Shown piece after piece: positions 43,698 through 54,649 of a DNA stretch of 64,000 bases (its first letter is position 1; each line of letters begins with the position of its first letter). The stretch comes from Halovulum sp039180525 (GTDB taxonomy: Bacteria > Pseudomonadota > Alphaproteobacteria > Rhodobacterales > Rhodobacteraceae): NCBI GenBank assembly GCA_039180525.1, contig JBCDDF010000010.1, forward strand, positions 20,620-84,619. Direction: 5' to 3'. A model generated the notes under the pieces. That model did not search any database. It had not been told where the DNA came from and saw nothing but the letters and a program-made list of their open reading frames with translations. Position numbers and translations under genes: made by a program.

Positions 43698-44812
43698 CGA
43701 AAGGTCTTTCGCGGATCGAACGCGTCGCGCACGCCTTCGAAGATAAAGACCAGCAGCGACAACAGCAGTGCGATGGAGATGAACGCGGTGATCGCCAGAT
43801 GCGGACTTTGCAGGTTGTTCTTGCCCTGCAACGCCAATTCGCCCAGCGACGGGTAGGAAGGCGGCAGTCCGAAGCCCAGAAAGTCGAGCCCGGTCAGCGT
43901 GGCCACCGCGGCTGTGACCAGGAAGGGCAGGAGCGTGACGGTCGCCACCATGGCGTTGGGCAGGACGTGGCGGAACATGATCTTGCCGTCGCTGACGCCC
44001 AGCGCCCGGGCGGCGCGGACATATTCGAAATTGCGCCCGCGCAAGAACTCCGCCCGCACCACGCCGACCAGCGCGGTCCAGGAAAACAGGACGATCAGAA
44101 AGGTGAGCAGCGGGAAGCTCATGGAAAAGATCGCGCCCATGATGATGATGACATAAAGCGGCGGCGTGGCTTGCCAGATTTCGATCAGCCGCTGGAACAA
44201 CAGATCCAGCCAGCCGCCGAAATACCCCTGCACCGCCCCCGCCGCGATGCCGACGATCGAAGAGCAAACGGTCACGATCAGCGCAAAGACGACCGAGATG
44301 CGAAAGCCGTAGATCACGCGCGCCAGTACATCGCGGGCCTGGTCGTCTGTGCCGAGCCAGTGGCGGGCGTCGGGCGGGCTGGGCGCGGGCTGGCCTATGT
44401 CTTCGTCGATGGTTCGGAAAGACCAGCGGATCGGCGGCCAGATCATCCAGCCCTGTTCGATTTCCGCGCCCGCGACGACACCGTCATGGGCGTCGGCCAG
44501 CGTTTCTTCGGGCGTGTCGAAACAAGCCTCCAACCCACCAGCTACGATCAGGCATTGCACGACCGGATCGATAAACCGGGCAACGAAGCCCGGGTCGCCG
44601 CCGAATTCGCGTTCCTCGTAGTTTCGGCCGGTGAATGCGGGAGCCATAATCTCGCCCCGGAAACTCAGCAGCAGCGGGCGATCATTGCCGACAATTTCCG
44701 CCACCAGACAGACGGCGAACAGCACCGCGAAGACGATGGTCGACCAATAGGCGCGGCGATTGGCCCGGAAATTGCGCAGCCGGCGGCGGTTCAGCGGATC
44801 CAGCCGGATCAT
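43694..44812 (-). CDS. yejE: Peptide ABC transporter permease (YejE-like)
   Basis: The 372-residue permease starts IRLDPLNRRRLRNFRANRRAYWS, as YejE does (only the family feature is noted). A large periplasmic part spans about residues 45-160, and the membrane domain follows with the coupling loop RAARALGVSDGKI. It forms the inner-membrane channel with YejB. Its start overlaps the yejB stop by 4 bp. Confidence 0.92.
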   Translation of the reverse strand: MIRLDPLNRRRLRNFRANRRAYWSTIVFAVLFAVCLVAEIVGNDRPLLLSFRGEIMAPAFTGRNYEEREFGGDPGFVARFIDPVVQCLIVAGGLEACFDTPEETLADAHDGVVAGAEIEQGWMIWPPIRWSFRTIDEDIGQPAPSPPDARHWLGTDDQARDVLARVIYGFRISVVFALIVTVCSSIVGIAAGAVQGYFGGWLDLLFQRLIEIWQATPPLYVIIIMGAIFSMSFPLLTFLIVLFSWTALVGVVRAEFLRGRNFEYVRAARALGVSDGKIMFRHVLPNAMVATVTLLPFLVTAAVATLTGLDFLGFGLPPSYPSLGELALQGKNNLQSPHLAITAFISIALLLSLLVFIFEGVRDAFDPRKTFR

Positions 44813-45882
44813 GTCTCGCGGCTTTCGAAATCGATGCGCGGGTCAACCCAGACATACATCAGATCGGACACGATCCCGATCAGCAGGCTGATCAGACCAA
44901 AGAAATAGAGCGTACCGAAGACGACCGGGTAGTCGCGATTGACCACGGCCTCGAAACCCAGCCGGCCCAACCCGTCGAGCGAGAAGACGACCTCGATAAT
45001 CAGCGAGGACCCGAACAGAACCGCGATGAACAGGCCCGGGAAGCCGGCGATGATGATCAGCATCGCGTTCCGGAAGACATGGCCGTAGAGTACCCGGCGT
45101 TCGTCCAGGCCCTTGGCGCGAGCGGTTATCACATATTGCTTCTTAATCTCGTCCAAAAACGAGTTCTTGGTCAGCAGCGTCAGGGTGGCGAAAGCGCCGA
45201 TCGTGGCCGCCGTGACCGGCAGCACGATGTGCCAAAGATAGTCGGTGATCTTGCGCCACAGCCCGAAATCCTCCCATCCGTCAGAGGTCAGGCCGCGCAG
45301 CGGGAACCACTGGAAATAAGACCCCCCTGCGAAAAAGACCAAAAGGATGATCGCGAACAGAAAACCGGGCACGGCATAGGCCGCGATGATGATGCCGCTG
45401 GTCCAGGTGTCGAAACGCGAGCCGTCGGTGACCGCCTTGCGGATCCCCAGCGGGATCGAAACCAGATAAGCAATCAGCGTCGACCAGAGGCCGAGGGTGA
45501 TCGAGACCGGCATCTTCTCCAGCACCAGATCGGTGACGGAGATGGAGCGAAAATAGCTCTCGCCGAAATCGAAGCGCATATAATTCCAAAGCATCTGGAA
45601 GAACCGCTCATGCGCGGGTTTGTCGAACCCGAATTGGCGTTCCAGATCCTCGATGAAATCGGGCGGCAGGCCCCGCGCGCCCTGATAGGTGTCGTTTGCG
45701 CCGAAGCTTTCGCTACCACCGCCGGAGATCCGGTCGGTGGCGCTGCCGGCCTCTTCCAATTGCGCGATGATCTGTTCCACTGGGCCGCCGGGGACAAACT
45801 GGACGAGCACGAAATTGATCAACATGATCCCGAACAGCGTGGGGATCACCAGCGCCAGGCGGCGGAAGATATAGGCGCCCAT
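44809..45882 (-). CDS. yejB: Peptide ABC transporter permease (YejB-like)
   Basis: The 357-residue permease has an N-terminal helix (LALVIPTLFGIMLINFVLVQF), a periplasmic insert with QLEEAGSATDRISGG, and the membrane domain with loop TARAKGLDERRVLYGH. The insert is a hallmark of YejB compared with DppB/OppB. It follows yejA by 6 bp. In Brucella and enterobacteria YejABEF imports antimicrobial peptides and microcin C; the natural substrate here is unknown. Confidence 0.93.
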   Translation of the reverse strand: MGAYIFRRLALVIPTLFGIMLINFVLVQFVPGGPVEQIIAQLEEAGSATDRISGGGSESFGANDTYQGARGLPPDFIEDLERQFGFDKPAHERFFQMLWNYMRFDFGESYFRSISVTDLVLEKMPVSITLGLWSTLIAYLVSIPLGIRKAVTDGSRFDTWTSGIIIAAYAVPGFLFAIILLVFFAGGSYFQWFPLRGLTSDGWEDFGLWRKITDYLWHIVLPVTAATIGAFATLTLLTKNSFLDEIKKQYVITARAKGLDERRVLYGHVFRNAMLIIIAGFPGLFIAVLFGSSLIIEVVFSLDGLGRLGFEAVVNRDYPVVFGTLYFFGLISLLIGIVSDLMYVWVDPRIDFESRET

Positions 45883-45888
45883 GGTCGC

Positions 45889-47778
45889 TTAGGGCAGCGG
45901 TGCGCCAGCGGCCTTGAGCGCGTCGTACTTTTCCTGATCCCACCACCAATAGGCATCGCCGCGCGCGAAGTCGGGTTTGGTGTCCGGCCGACCGAACACA
46001 TCCCAATAGGCGATCTGATGCGTGCCCTTGTACCAGTTCGGCACCCAGATATGGCGGTCGCGCAGGATCCGGTCCAGCGCGCGGACATGCGCCTCCAGGC
46101 TTTCGCGCGTCTCTGCCCCGGCGATGCGTTCGATCAGCGTGTCGATGGCGGGGTCGGCGATGCCCGACAGGTTCAGCGTATCCGCGGCCTCGGCCGAGGC
46201 GGTGCTGTAGAACTGCCGCAACTCCAGACCCGGCGTCAGCGACAGAAGCAGCCTAGCGGGGATGATGTCATAGTCGCGGGCACGCTGGCGTTCCTCCATC
46301 TGGGCTGGGTCGACCAGAACCAGGCGCGCGTCGATGCCCAGGCGGCGCAGATTTTCGACGTAAGGGTTGATCACCCGTTCAAAGACCGGGCTGTCATCGA
46401 CGATGTCGATGGTCAGCGTCTGCCCGGCGGCGTTCTTGCGCATGCCGTCCTGCAGGGTCCAGCCGGCTTCCTCCAGCAGTGCGGCGGCGCGGCGGATCAC
46501 GCGGCGGTTGATGCCGCCCGGCTCATTGACCACCGGAGTGAACGCGGCTTCGGTGAAAACGGTTTCGGGCAGGTCGGCGCGGAATTCCTCAAGGATCTCC
46601 AACTCCTCGCCCTCGGGCAGACCGCTGGCCTGCATCGCTTGGGTATTTTCCCAAAAACTGTCCGTTCGCTTATAGATACCGTAGAACAGCGTCTCGTTCG
46701 AAAACTCGAAATTGAACATCGTGCCCACGGCCTCACGCACGCGGGGGTCCTGGAACTTGTCGCGCCGCAGGTTGATCCAGAAACCTTGGGTGCCCGATGG
46801 GCGGTTGTCTTTCAACTCTTCCCGGATCACCCAGCCGCGGTCGATTGCGGGGAAGTCATAGGCGGTGGCCCATTCCTTTGACGCATAGCTTTCGTGCAGC
46901 AGATAGCCGCCGCCCTTGAACGCCTCGAACCCGGCGGTGCGATCGGCGAAGTATTCATAGACTATGCAGTCGAAATTGTTGGCGCCGACCTTGATGGGGT
47001 GATCCCAGGCCCAGTAGTCGGGGTTCTTGCAATAGGTGATGGACCGGCCGGGGTCGGCGTCTTCGACCAGATAGCCGCCCGAACCCACCGGCGGCGTCAG
47101 GGTGGATTCGGCGAAGTCCTTATCGGCCCAGTAGTGTTCCGGCAGGATCGGGATGCTGCCGGCCAACTGGATCAGCTCTCGTTTCGAAGCGCCCTCGGCG
47201 AAGGTGAAGCGCACGCGGTGTGCGTCCAGCGCCTCTACGCTTTCGATGTCCTGATATTGGATCGGATAGGCCGGGTGGCCCTCGTCGACCAGGATGCGGT
47301 GGCTGAAGACGACATCAGACGCCCCGATCGGCTCGCCGTCGGAGAAGGTCGCCTCGGGCCGCATGTTGAAGATCACCCACGACCGATCCTCCGGGTATTC
47401 CAGGGTTTCGGCCACCAGACCATAGGCGCTGGCCTCCTCGTCGGCAGAGGCGGCGAGCAGGCTGTCATACATGCGCCCCAGCCCCTGCGCGGCGTTGCCC
47501 TTCAGGATGTAGGGGTTGAGGCTGTCGAAGGTGTTGATCGCCAGCGTGCCGAAAAAGCGCATGGTGCCGCCCTGCGGCGCATCGGGATTGACATAGTCGA
47601 AGTGCGGGAAGCCCGCGGGATATCTCAGTTCGCCGAAGACGGAGATGCCGTGCGCCGTGATCGTGTGGCCATCGGGCCGGGCCGGACCGGGCGCCGAGAG
47701 CAGCGCCGCAATGGCGAGCGGCAGGGCGATCCAGAAGGGGAATACGGCTGAGCGGCGGGCGGCGCGCGCTGGCGTCAT
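45889..47778 (-). CDS. yejA: Periplasmic peptide-binding protein (YejA-like)
   Basis: The 629-residue family 5 solute-binding protein has a long signal peptide (about 1-35, ending PARPDG) and a mature start HTIAHGISVFGEL-like with the DYVNPDAPQGG motif. It ends with WYKGTHQIAYWDVFGRP and RGDAYWWWDQEKYDALKAA-type sequence typical of YejA (features only). It delivers peptides to YejBEF, encoded downstream in the order yejABEF. Confidence 0.92.
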   Translation of the reverse strand: MTPARAARRSAVFPFWIALPLAIAALLSAPGPARPDGHTITAHGISVFGELRYPAGFPHFDYVNPDAPQGGTMRFFGTLAINTFDSLNPYILKGNAAQGLGRMYDSLLAASADEEASAYGLVAETLEYPEDRSWVIFNMRPEATFSDGEPIGASDVVFSHRILVDEGHPAYPIQYQDIESVEALDAHRVRFTFAEGASKRELIQLAGSIPILPEHYWADKDFAESTLTPPVGSGGYLVEDADPGRSITYCKNPDYWAWDHPIKVGANNFDCIVYEYFADRTAGFEAFKGGGYLLHESYASKEWATAYDFPAIDRGWVIREELKDNRPSGTQGFWINLRRDKFQDPRVREAVGTMFNFEFSNETLFYGIYKRTDSFWENTQAMQASGLPEGEELEILEEFRADLPETVFTEAAFTPVVNEPGGINRRVIRRAAALLEEAGWTLQDGMRKNAAGQTLTIDIVDDSPVFERVINPYVENLRRLGIDARLVLVDPAQMEERQRARDYDIIPARLLLSLTPGLELRQFYSTASAEAADTLNLSGIADPAIDTLIERIAGAETRESLEAHVRALDRILRDRHIWVPNWYKGTHQIAYWDVFGRPDTKPDFARGDAYWWWDQEKYDALKAAGAPLP

Positions 47779-48105
47779 GGGGACCTCATGGGCTGACTGC
47801 TGTTTACGACACTAATACGGTTTGAGGGCGCGTAAAGCGGCTTTCGCCGGTCCCGCGCCGGGTGGGCGCATGCTCAAGGTCGCGCCTGACGGTCGCGGGC
47901 CCGCGCGGCGCCCGTGCGCATGCGGCGGGTTCGGTATGTGTGGGTTTGGGGGAACGGGCCGGACGCCGGCGCCGACCGGTGCGCCTGGCGGGGCAAAGAC
48001 GGATCGCGCCAGACACGCGCCGGCCTGCACGACACCGTACGACCGTGCCGAGTCTGTCCTCGCCGCGTTTGTCTTCGGTCGGGCTCGAGTCGAGGGGGTC
48101 CTGGC
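47779..48105. other. 327-bp gap with no convincing gene
   Basis: Open frames here are Pro/Arg/Gly-rich shadows of GC-rich DNA in all directions. It contains the yejA promoter region near 47800-47830 (TACGACACTAATACGG on the plus strand) and otherwise nothing I can name. Confidence 0.5.
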
Positions 48106-48630
48106 CTAGCCGCCGATGCTTTCCAGATAGGCGATCAGGTTCGCGCGATCTTCGACATCCCGCATGCCGCGATAGCTCATCTTGGTGCCCGGCGCCCAAC
48201 TGGAAGGCGCTTCGATGAACCCGCTGAGGTTTTCCGGCGTCCAAACCTCGCCCATGCCGGCCAGGGCATCGGAATAGTCGAACCCGCCGGCGGCGCCGAT
48301 ATCGCGGCCAACGATGTTATAAAGATGCGGGCCCACGCCGTTGGCGCCGTCTTCCAACCCGTGGCAGGCGGCGCAGGCGCGGAACAGGCGTTCGCCTGCG
48401 CCGGCATCTGCGGCCGCGTACAGCGCGGCGAAGTCGATCTCGGGCTCGTCTTCCGCGACCTCCATCTCTTCGGTGTCTTCCTCGAAAAGGACGGTATAGC
48501 TCTGATGGTGGTCATCGCCGTGATGACCGCCGCCGCCGATGATGGCGCCAGCGCCGGATTGGACAAGTAGGAAGATCAAAAGGCTGCCGCACACGGCGCC
48601 GACAACTTTCGTGATCTCAAACGAATCCAT
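48106..48630 (-). CDS. Membrane-anchored c-type cytochrome (cytochrome c552/cy-like)
   Basis: The 174-residue protein has an uncleaved N-terminal membrane helix (about residues 8-30), a His/Gly hinge (GGGGHHGDDHH), an acidic linker (about 50-68) and a class I cytochrome c domain. Heme attachment is CAACH near residue 89, and the axial Met is in TKMSYRG. Cytochrome cy-type proteins carry electrons from the bc1 complex to cbb3 or aa3 oxidases, and in Rhodobacter also to the reaction centre. It is divergent from pheA, a pairing common in Rhodobacteraceae. Confidence 0.9.
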   Translation of the reverse strand: MDSFEITKVVGAVCGSLLIFLLVQSGAGAIIGGGGHHGDDHHQSYTVLFEEDTEEMEVAEDEPEIDFAALYAAADAGAGERLFRACAACHGLEDGANGVGPHLYNIVGRDIGAAGGFDYSDALAGMGEVWTPENLSGFIEAPSSWAPGTKMSYRGMRDVEDRANLIAYLESIGG

Positions 48631-48759
48631 GATTTCCTCCGACTGGCTCTTTGGCTGGTAACTACGTGCTTCCGCGTCCGATCCGCAATACGTGCTTCCG
48701 CTTGCAATCCGCAACATGTAGGAGCCGCGACAAAAGGCTAGGGTGCAAGAGGTTACAAA

Positions 48760-49608
48760 ATGAAGAACCGGCGGGGGCGGATCTCGTTCCAGGGGGCGTT
48801 GGGGGCATATTCGCACCAGGCCTGTGCCGAGGCGGTGCCGGATATGGAGGTCGTCCCGGCGCCGACCTTTGAGGGCGCAATCGATCTGGTACATGCCGGC
48901 AAGGCGGATCTGGCGATGCTGGCAGTGGAAAACTCCACCTACGGCCGGGTTGCGGATGTGCATCAACTGTTGCCGGAATCAGGGCTGCACATACTCGGCG
49001 AACACTTCGTGCGGGTGCATATCACCCTTTTGGGCGTGCCCGGGGCGGATTTGGGCAATGTGCGGCGGGCGATGTCGCACAGCGTCGCGCTGGGACAGTG
49101 CCGGGGTTTTCTGCGCGCCCATGGGATCGAGCGCGTGACCGGTTTCGATACCGCCGGCGCAGCCGCGCATGTGCGCGAGACCGGCGATCGGAGCCTTGCG
49201 GCGCTGGCCTCGCCTCTGGCAGCGGAAATCTATGGGCTGGACGTGCTGGCGGCACAGATCGAGGACAACAAGACCAACACGACACGGTTTCTGATCATGG
49301 GGCCGGAGCCGGAGCCGGTGGCGGCGGGCATGCCGGTGATCACCTCTTTCCTGTTTCGGGTTCGCAACATCCCTGCGGCGCTTTACAAGGCCATGGGCGG
49401 GTTTGCGACCAATGGCGTGAACATGGTCAAGCTTGAGAGCTATATGTTGGGTGGCTCCTTCACCGCGACGCAGTTCTATGCCGACATCGAGGGGCATCCC
49501 GACGATCCTGCGGTGCAGCGGGCGATGGAGGAACTGCGCTATTTCACATCGCACCTGAAGGTTCTGGGGTCCTATCCTGCAGCGCGCGACAGGCAAGAAA
49601 CGTCATAG
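48760..49608 (+). CDS. pheA: Prephenate dehydratase
   Basis: The 282-residue enzyme makes phenylpyruvate for phenylalanine. The dehydratase domain begins RISFQGALGAYSHQA, and the catalytic TRF is in DNKTNTTRFLIMG. The C-terminal ACT domain has GVNMVKLESYMLGGS, where the phenylalanine-binding ESRP motif is altered to ESYM, so feedback control may differ. There is no chorismate mutase domain, as expected for alphaproteobacteria. Confidence 0.93.
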   Translation: MKNRRGRISFQGALGAYSHQACAEAVPDMEVVPAPTFEGAIDLVHAGKADLAMLAVENSTYGRVADVHQLLPESGLHILGEHFVRVHITLLGVPGADLGNVRRAMSHSVALGQCRGFLRAHGIERVTGFDTAGAAAHVRETGDRSLAALASPLAAEIYGLDVLAAQIEDNKTNTTRFLIMGPEPEPVAAGMPVITSFLFRVRNIPAALYKAMGGFATNGVNMVKLESYMLGGSFTATQFYADIEGHPDDPAVQRAMEELRYFTSHLKVLGSYPAARDRQETS

Positions 49609-49631
49609 ACTTCAAAGCTCAAGCGCGGCGG

Positions 49632-49702
49632 CCGGGGCAAGCCCGGACCCGCGGGCACGCCCGCGGCCTGGCCCGCGGCCAGGAGGATCGCACAGCGATC
49701 CT
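49632..49702. repeat. Array of four adjacent GC-rich hairpins
   Basis: Back-to-back inverted repeats follow pheA. They are CCGGG-GCAAG-CCCGG (49632-49646), CCGCGGGC-AC-GCCCGCGG (49649-49666), CCTGGCC-CGC-GGCCAGG (49667-49683) and AGGATCGC-ACA-GCGATCCT (49684-49702). All stems are perfect. No T-run follows, so this resembles a REP/BIME-like element more than a plain terminator. Confidence 0.8.
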
Positions 49703-49858
49703 GTCCGGGCGGTTCGGCGCCTTAGCGGGGCATCAGAGCAGTGGTCGTTTCAATAGGTGTTCACGGCAGGTGGCCCAGCGCGTTCCGTCCAGCGTGACCG
49801 ATTGCGCGTGTCTGGCGCGCTGTGCGCAAATCAATACGTCTGGCTTACTTAGTCCGGC

Positions 49859-50170
49859 TCAATGCGTCCAGCCCGACCGGCGGTTATGGATGAAGTTGTC
49901 GCCATAGCCTCCGGGCCGGATGTTGGGCCGGCGCGCCTTTGGCGGCTGCACGACATAGGCAAGCCCGTGCTTTTCGGCATAGTCCTTCGCAGCTTCCTCG
50001 GACGGAAAGCGCAGCCGAACCTGGGCCTGGGTGTCGCCCGACCCGGTCCAACCCATTAGCGGATCCTTGACCCGCGCCTGGGCGGGCGAGAAATCCAGAA
50101 CCCAATCCTGGGTCTTCGCGACACCGGATTGCATTGCGGTTTTTGCGGGTTTGTAAATTCTAGCGACCAT
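49859..50170 (-). CDS. Complex I accessory subunit, NDUFS4-like
   Basis: The 103-residue protein belongs to the ETC complex I subunit conserved region family (NDUFS4/18-kDa), found in alphaproteobacteria and mitochondria. It begins ARIYKPAKTAMQSG and has MGWTGSGDTQAQVRLRF and a C-terminal RPGGYGDNF. It stabilises the hydrophilic arm of NADH dehydrogenase. The start at 50170 (MVARIYK) matches the family. It stands alone, away from the nuo operon. Confidence 0.92.
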   Translation of the reverse strand: MVARIYKPAKTAMQSGVAKTQDWVLDFSPAQARVKDPLMGWTGSGDTQAQVRLRFPSEEAAKDYAEKHGLAYVVQPPKARRPNIRPGGYGDNFIHNRRSGWTH

Positions 50171-50484
50171 CAAGGCACCTCTTAAGGGCGGTGTTATCGC
50201 CAATCGAGGCACACCGGGCAAGGCCCGGATCGGTCGAATTGAAGCTTTGGGAGGGTACTACCGGCCGAGGGAGGGGAGTGAGGGGTGGGGTGGGTGGTCC
50301 GCCCCCGGCCGGTAGCTTGGTTGCTGCTTGCAGGACCGTTCTACCTATAGTTGCACACCCCGCGCAACAATAAAATCGCAATCGAGGCAAATTTTTTTCT
50401 GTTGTTTCCAGATCGGGCTCAACAGATTCTTAACCTTGATCTCAAGCGGGACTGCGCGCACCTAAGAGGCGAAAGGATGCGCCC
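50171..50484. other. 314-bp divergent intergenic region before uvrB
   Basis: No gene is seen. It carries a perfect 10-bp inverted repeat (50258-50267 and 50306-50315) that encloses a G-rich run, and an AT-rich stretch at 50365-50440 (CAATAAAATCGCAATCG, TTTTTTTCTG) where promoters for uvrB or the NDUFS4-like gene could lie. No clear LexA box was recognised. Confidence 0.5.
50258..50315 (+). other. G-quadruplex-capable tract inside a hairpin
   Basis: Arms CTACCGGCCG and CGGCCGGTAG pair perfectly. Between them, 50269-50294 on the plus strand has five G-runs of 3, 4, 4, 4 and 3 bases separated by 1, 5, 1 and 1 bases, which fits the standard quadruplex pattern. If transcribed toward uvrB it lies about 170 nt before the start codon. 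Confidence 0.7.
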
Positions 50485-52686
<2,202 letters not shown>

Positions 52687-52687
52687 G

Positions 52688-53614
52688 ATGATACCGCTTA
52701 ACGATCCCGTCTGGAGAAAACTCTACACAGCTCACGGTTACGAAGATGTCCCGGCGATGCTGGCACAGATGCGGGATGAGTTTGACGAAGACACCAAGGA
52801 CTTCCTCTACGATAGCCTTGTGCATCAGGAAACATGTTACCCGGCGACCTATGCCGCGGTTCCGCATCTGCTAGACATCGCACGCACCCAAACCGAGGCC
52901 CGCCCGGCCGATGTGATTGCAAGCGCATTGGCTTGGGTCATTGTCTGTTCGGTTGAAGACCATACCGATGATCCGCCCTTTCCCCAGGGACTGCCCCGCA
53001 CGCCGAAGGATTGGGCGCGTGCGGTGGATTGGTTTGACCGGTCTGGGTCAGCCTCAACGCGGGCCGGCATGGACATGGAGGCGATCCTTAGGATTGGCTC
53101 GGACTGGTATGCCTCTGTTCCGCAGATCGGGCAGCTTTGCACGGATCGGTTGAAGTCGGGTCGTAAGACAGATGAGATGGCCGCCGGCTTACTTATGGGG
53201 GTCATTGCTGCCGATGGGGATGCGGATCGCGCGCGCGTCCTTGAAAATCAGGGGGACGGTTGGGTTGGCTGCATGTACTGTGGCGCCACGCACCACTTCT
53301 TGGACTTTGAGGACCGGCGGGCGATATATCCAGATACGGCCTCAGGCATGGAAGCAGTGGCGATCCCGACATCCGCGCGTCTGCAACAACCGGATATGCT
53401 GGATTTCAAAGCCGGTGCGCCTGACAGAGCGTCCACCTTTGCAACACCGGCTGGCCCGGATGCAGAGGCGGGCGCAGGGCGCGCCATCGCGGTGGCTGAA
53501 CAAACGCAGAGCCCGCGAATGGCAGCGTCCATTCGAAACCTATTCGGCCATTGCAAATGTCTAGGCTGCGGTCGACAAACGTTGCTGACACAACGTCGCC
53601 TTGGTGACTCATGA
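52688..53614 (+). CDS. HEAT-like protein with two CxxC pairs, function unknown
   Basis: The 308-residue protein starts one base after uvrB. The N-terminal phrase HQETCYPATYAAVPHLLDIA recalls helical-repeat (HEAT-like) proteins, some of which act as immunity or scaffold proteins. The C-terminal third has CMYCG and CKCLGCG, likely a zinc knuckle. Between them an acidic, Ala-rich stretch is present. The final NLFGHCKCLGCG looks family-like, so the full length seems real. Function is not known; a role beside uvrB is only positional. Confidence 0.7.
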   Translation: MIPLNDPVWRKLYTAHGYEDVPAMLAQMRDEFDEDTKDFLYDSLVHQETCYPATYAAVPHLLDIARTQTEARPADVIASALAWVIVCSVEDHTDDPPFPQGLPRTPKDWARAVDWFDRSGSASTRAGMDMEAILRIGSDWYASVPQIGQLCTDRLKSGRKTDEMAAGLLMGVIAADGDADRARVLENQGDGWVGCMYCGATHHFLDFEDRRAIYPDTASGMEAVAIPTSARLQQPDMLDFKAGAPDRASTFATPAGPDAEAGAGRAIAVAEQTQSPRMAASIRNLFGHCKCLGCGRQTLLTQRRLGDS

Positions 53615-53692
53615 GGCGGGCTGCGTCGGCCCGTGCGCGGATGGGATGTGCGACTGACGAAACCAAAGGACAAGGCGGATCGCGCATCCACG

Positions 53693-53718
53693 CGTCCCGG
53701 GCTTGACCCGGGACCTCG
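53693..53718. repeat. CCCGGGTCAAGCCCGGG-type palindromic repeat
   Basis: GTCCCGGG-CTTGA-CCCGGGAC is a perfect 8-bp inverted repeat. The same word type is, from memory, scattered in intergenic DNA of many alphaproteobacteria; a shorter relative (CCGGGGCAAGCCCGG) is in the hairpin array at 49632. Confidence 0.7.
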
Positions 53719-53746
53719 ACCTCATGAGCGCCACGCCGCCGCGGCT

Positions 53747-54454
53747 TCACCCGCCCAGCAATCCCTCCACCCAAGCCGGCACCACTTCCGTGGCCGGGCC
53801 GATGCGGCGGTCGTGGAAAACACCCTCCCCGTGGCTGGGCTCCAGGTTCAACTCCACGCAATGCGCCCCCGCGGCGCGGGCGGCGGCGGCGAGGCCGGCG
53901 GCGGGGTAGACCTCTCCGGAAGTACCGATGGCGGCGAAAAGCGCGACCTCGGCCATCGCGGCTTCAATCCGATCCATGTGATAGGGGATCTCGCCGAACC
54001 AGACGACATCCGGCCTCAGCGCCGAAGCCCCGCAGGTGGGACAGCGGTCGTGCGGGCGCATCACCGCAGGCGCCGGGCCGCGCGTGTCGCAGGCGGCGCA
54101 AAGCTTGCGCATGAGTTCTCCATGCATGTGAATGACCCCGTTCGATCCGGCGCGTTCGTGCAGATCGTCGATGTTCTGGGTGATCAGCGTCACCGGCCGC
54201 GCCGCGGCCAGCCGCACCAGCGCGGTATGGGCGGCGTTGGGCTCGGCGGCCAGCAGGTTCGCGCGCCGGGCGTTGTAGAAGTCATGCACCAGAGCCGGAT
54301 CGCGGGCGAAACCCTGCGGCGTGGCGACCTGTTCCAGATCGTATTGCGTCCACAGCCCGCCCACATCGCGAAACGTCCCCAGCCCGCTTTCGGCCGAGAT
54401 ACCGGCCCCGGTGAGAATGACGATGGGACCAGGATGGTTGGCTATCTCCTGCAT
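53747..54454 (-). CDS. cobB: NAD-dependent protein deacylase (sirtuin)
   Basis: The 235-residue sirtuin removes acyl groups from lysines using NAD. It has LTGAGISAESGL, the TQNIDDLHERAG motif, catalytic His in HMHGEL, and zinc cysteines CAAC and CPTC. FYNARRANL carries the Tyr-x2-Arg pair that recognises succinyl/malonyl-lysine, so desuccinylase activity is likely. Its first 58 bases of coding sequence recur in a relic at 55290. A tiny gene of foreign look ends 3 bp before its start. Confidence 0.94.
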   Translation of the reverse strand: MQEIANHPGPIVILTGAGISAESGLGTFRDVGGLWTQYDLEQVATPQGFARDPALVHDFYNARRANLLAAEPNAAHTALVRLAAARPVTLITQNIDDLHERAGSNGVIHMHGELMRKLCAACDTRGPAPAVMRPHDRCPTCGASALRPDVVWFGEIPYHMDRIEAAMAEVALFAAIGTSGEVYPAAGLAAAARAAGAHCVELNLEPSHGEGVFHDRRIGPATEVVPAWVEGLLGG

Positions 54455-54457
54455 GAT

Positions 54458-54637
54458 CTATGCATGCCCAAATGCAGCTTGGATAAAGCCTCTTTGGGAC
54501 TGTGGCCGGCCAGCCGGAGAGCCTCCTAATCTGACAACTTGTCCATCGTCCCGCCGATGCTCTATGAAAACATGCCCAGCGACCGGTGGTAAGCCAGGAG
54601 CGTTTACTCCAGTCACTCCAACAACTATTTTTACCAT
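54458..54637 (-). CDS. Small lower-GC open frame just upstream of cobB
   Basis: A 59-codon frame runs from ATG at 54637 to TAG at 54458. AGGA stands 7-8 bp before the ATG. The product begins MVKIVVGVTGVNAPGLPP and continues with GHVFIEHRRDDGQ, VVRLGGSPAG and RGFIQAAFG. Codons such as ATA, GTA, TTA and AGA are rare in the window. It starts 13 bp after the lipoprotein stop, so the two form a pair. The abrupt end beside cobB suggests the gene may be truncated. Not recognised; could be non-coding. Confidence 0.4.
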   Translation of the reverse strand: MVKIVVGVTGVNAPGLPPVAGHVFIEHRRDDGQVVRLGGSPAGRPQSQRGFIQAAFGHA

Positions 54638-54649
54638 TTATTGTCCTAA

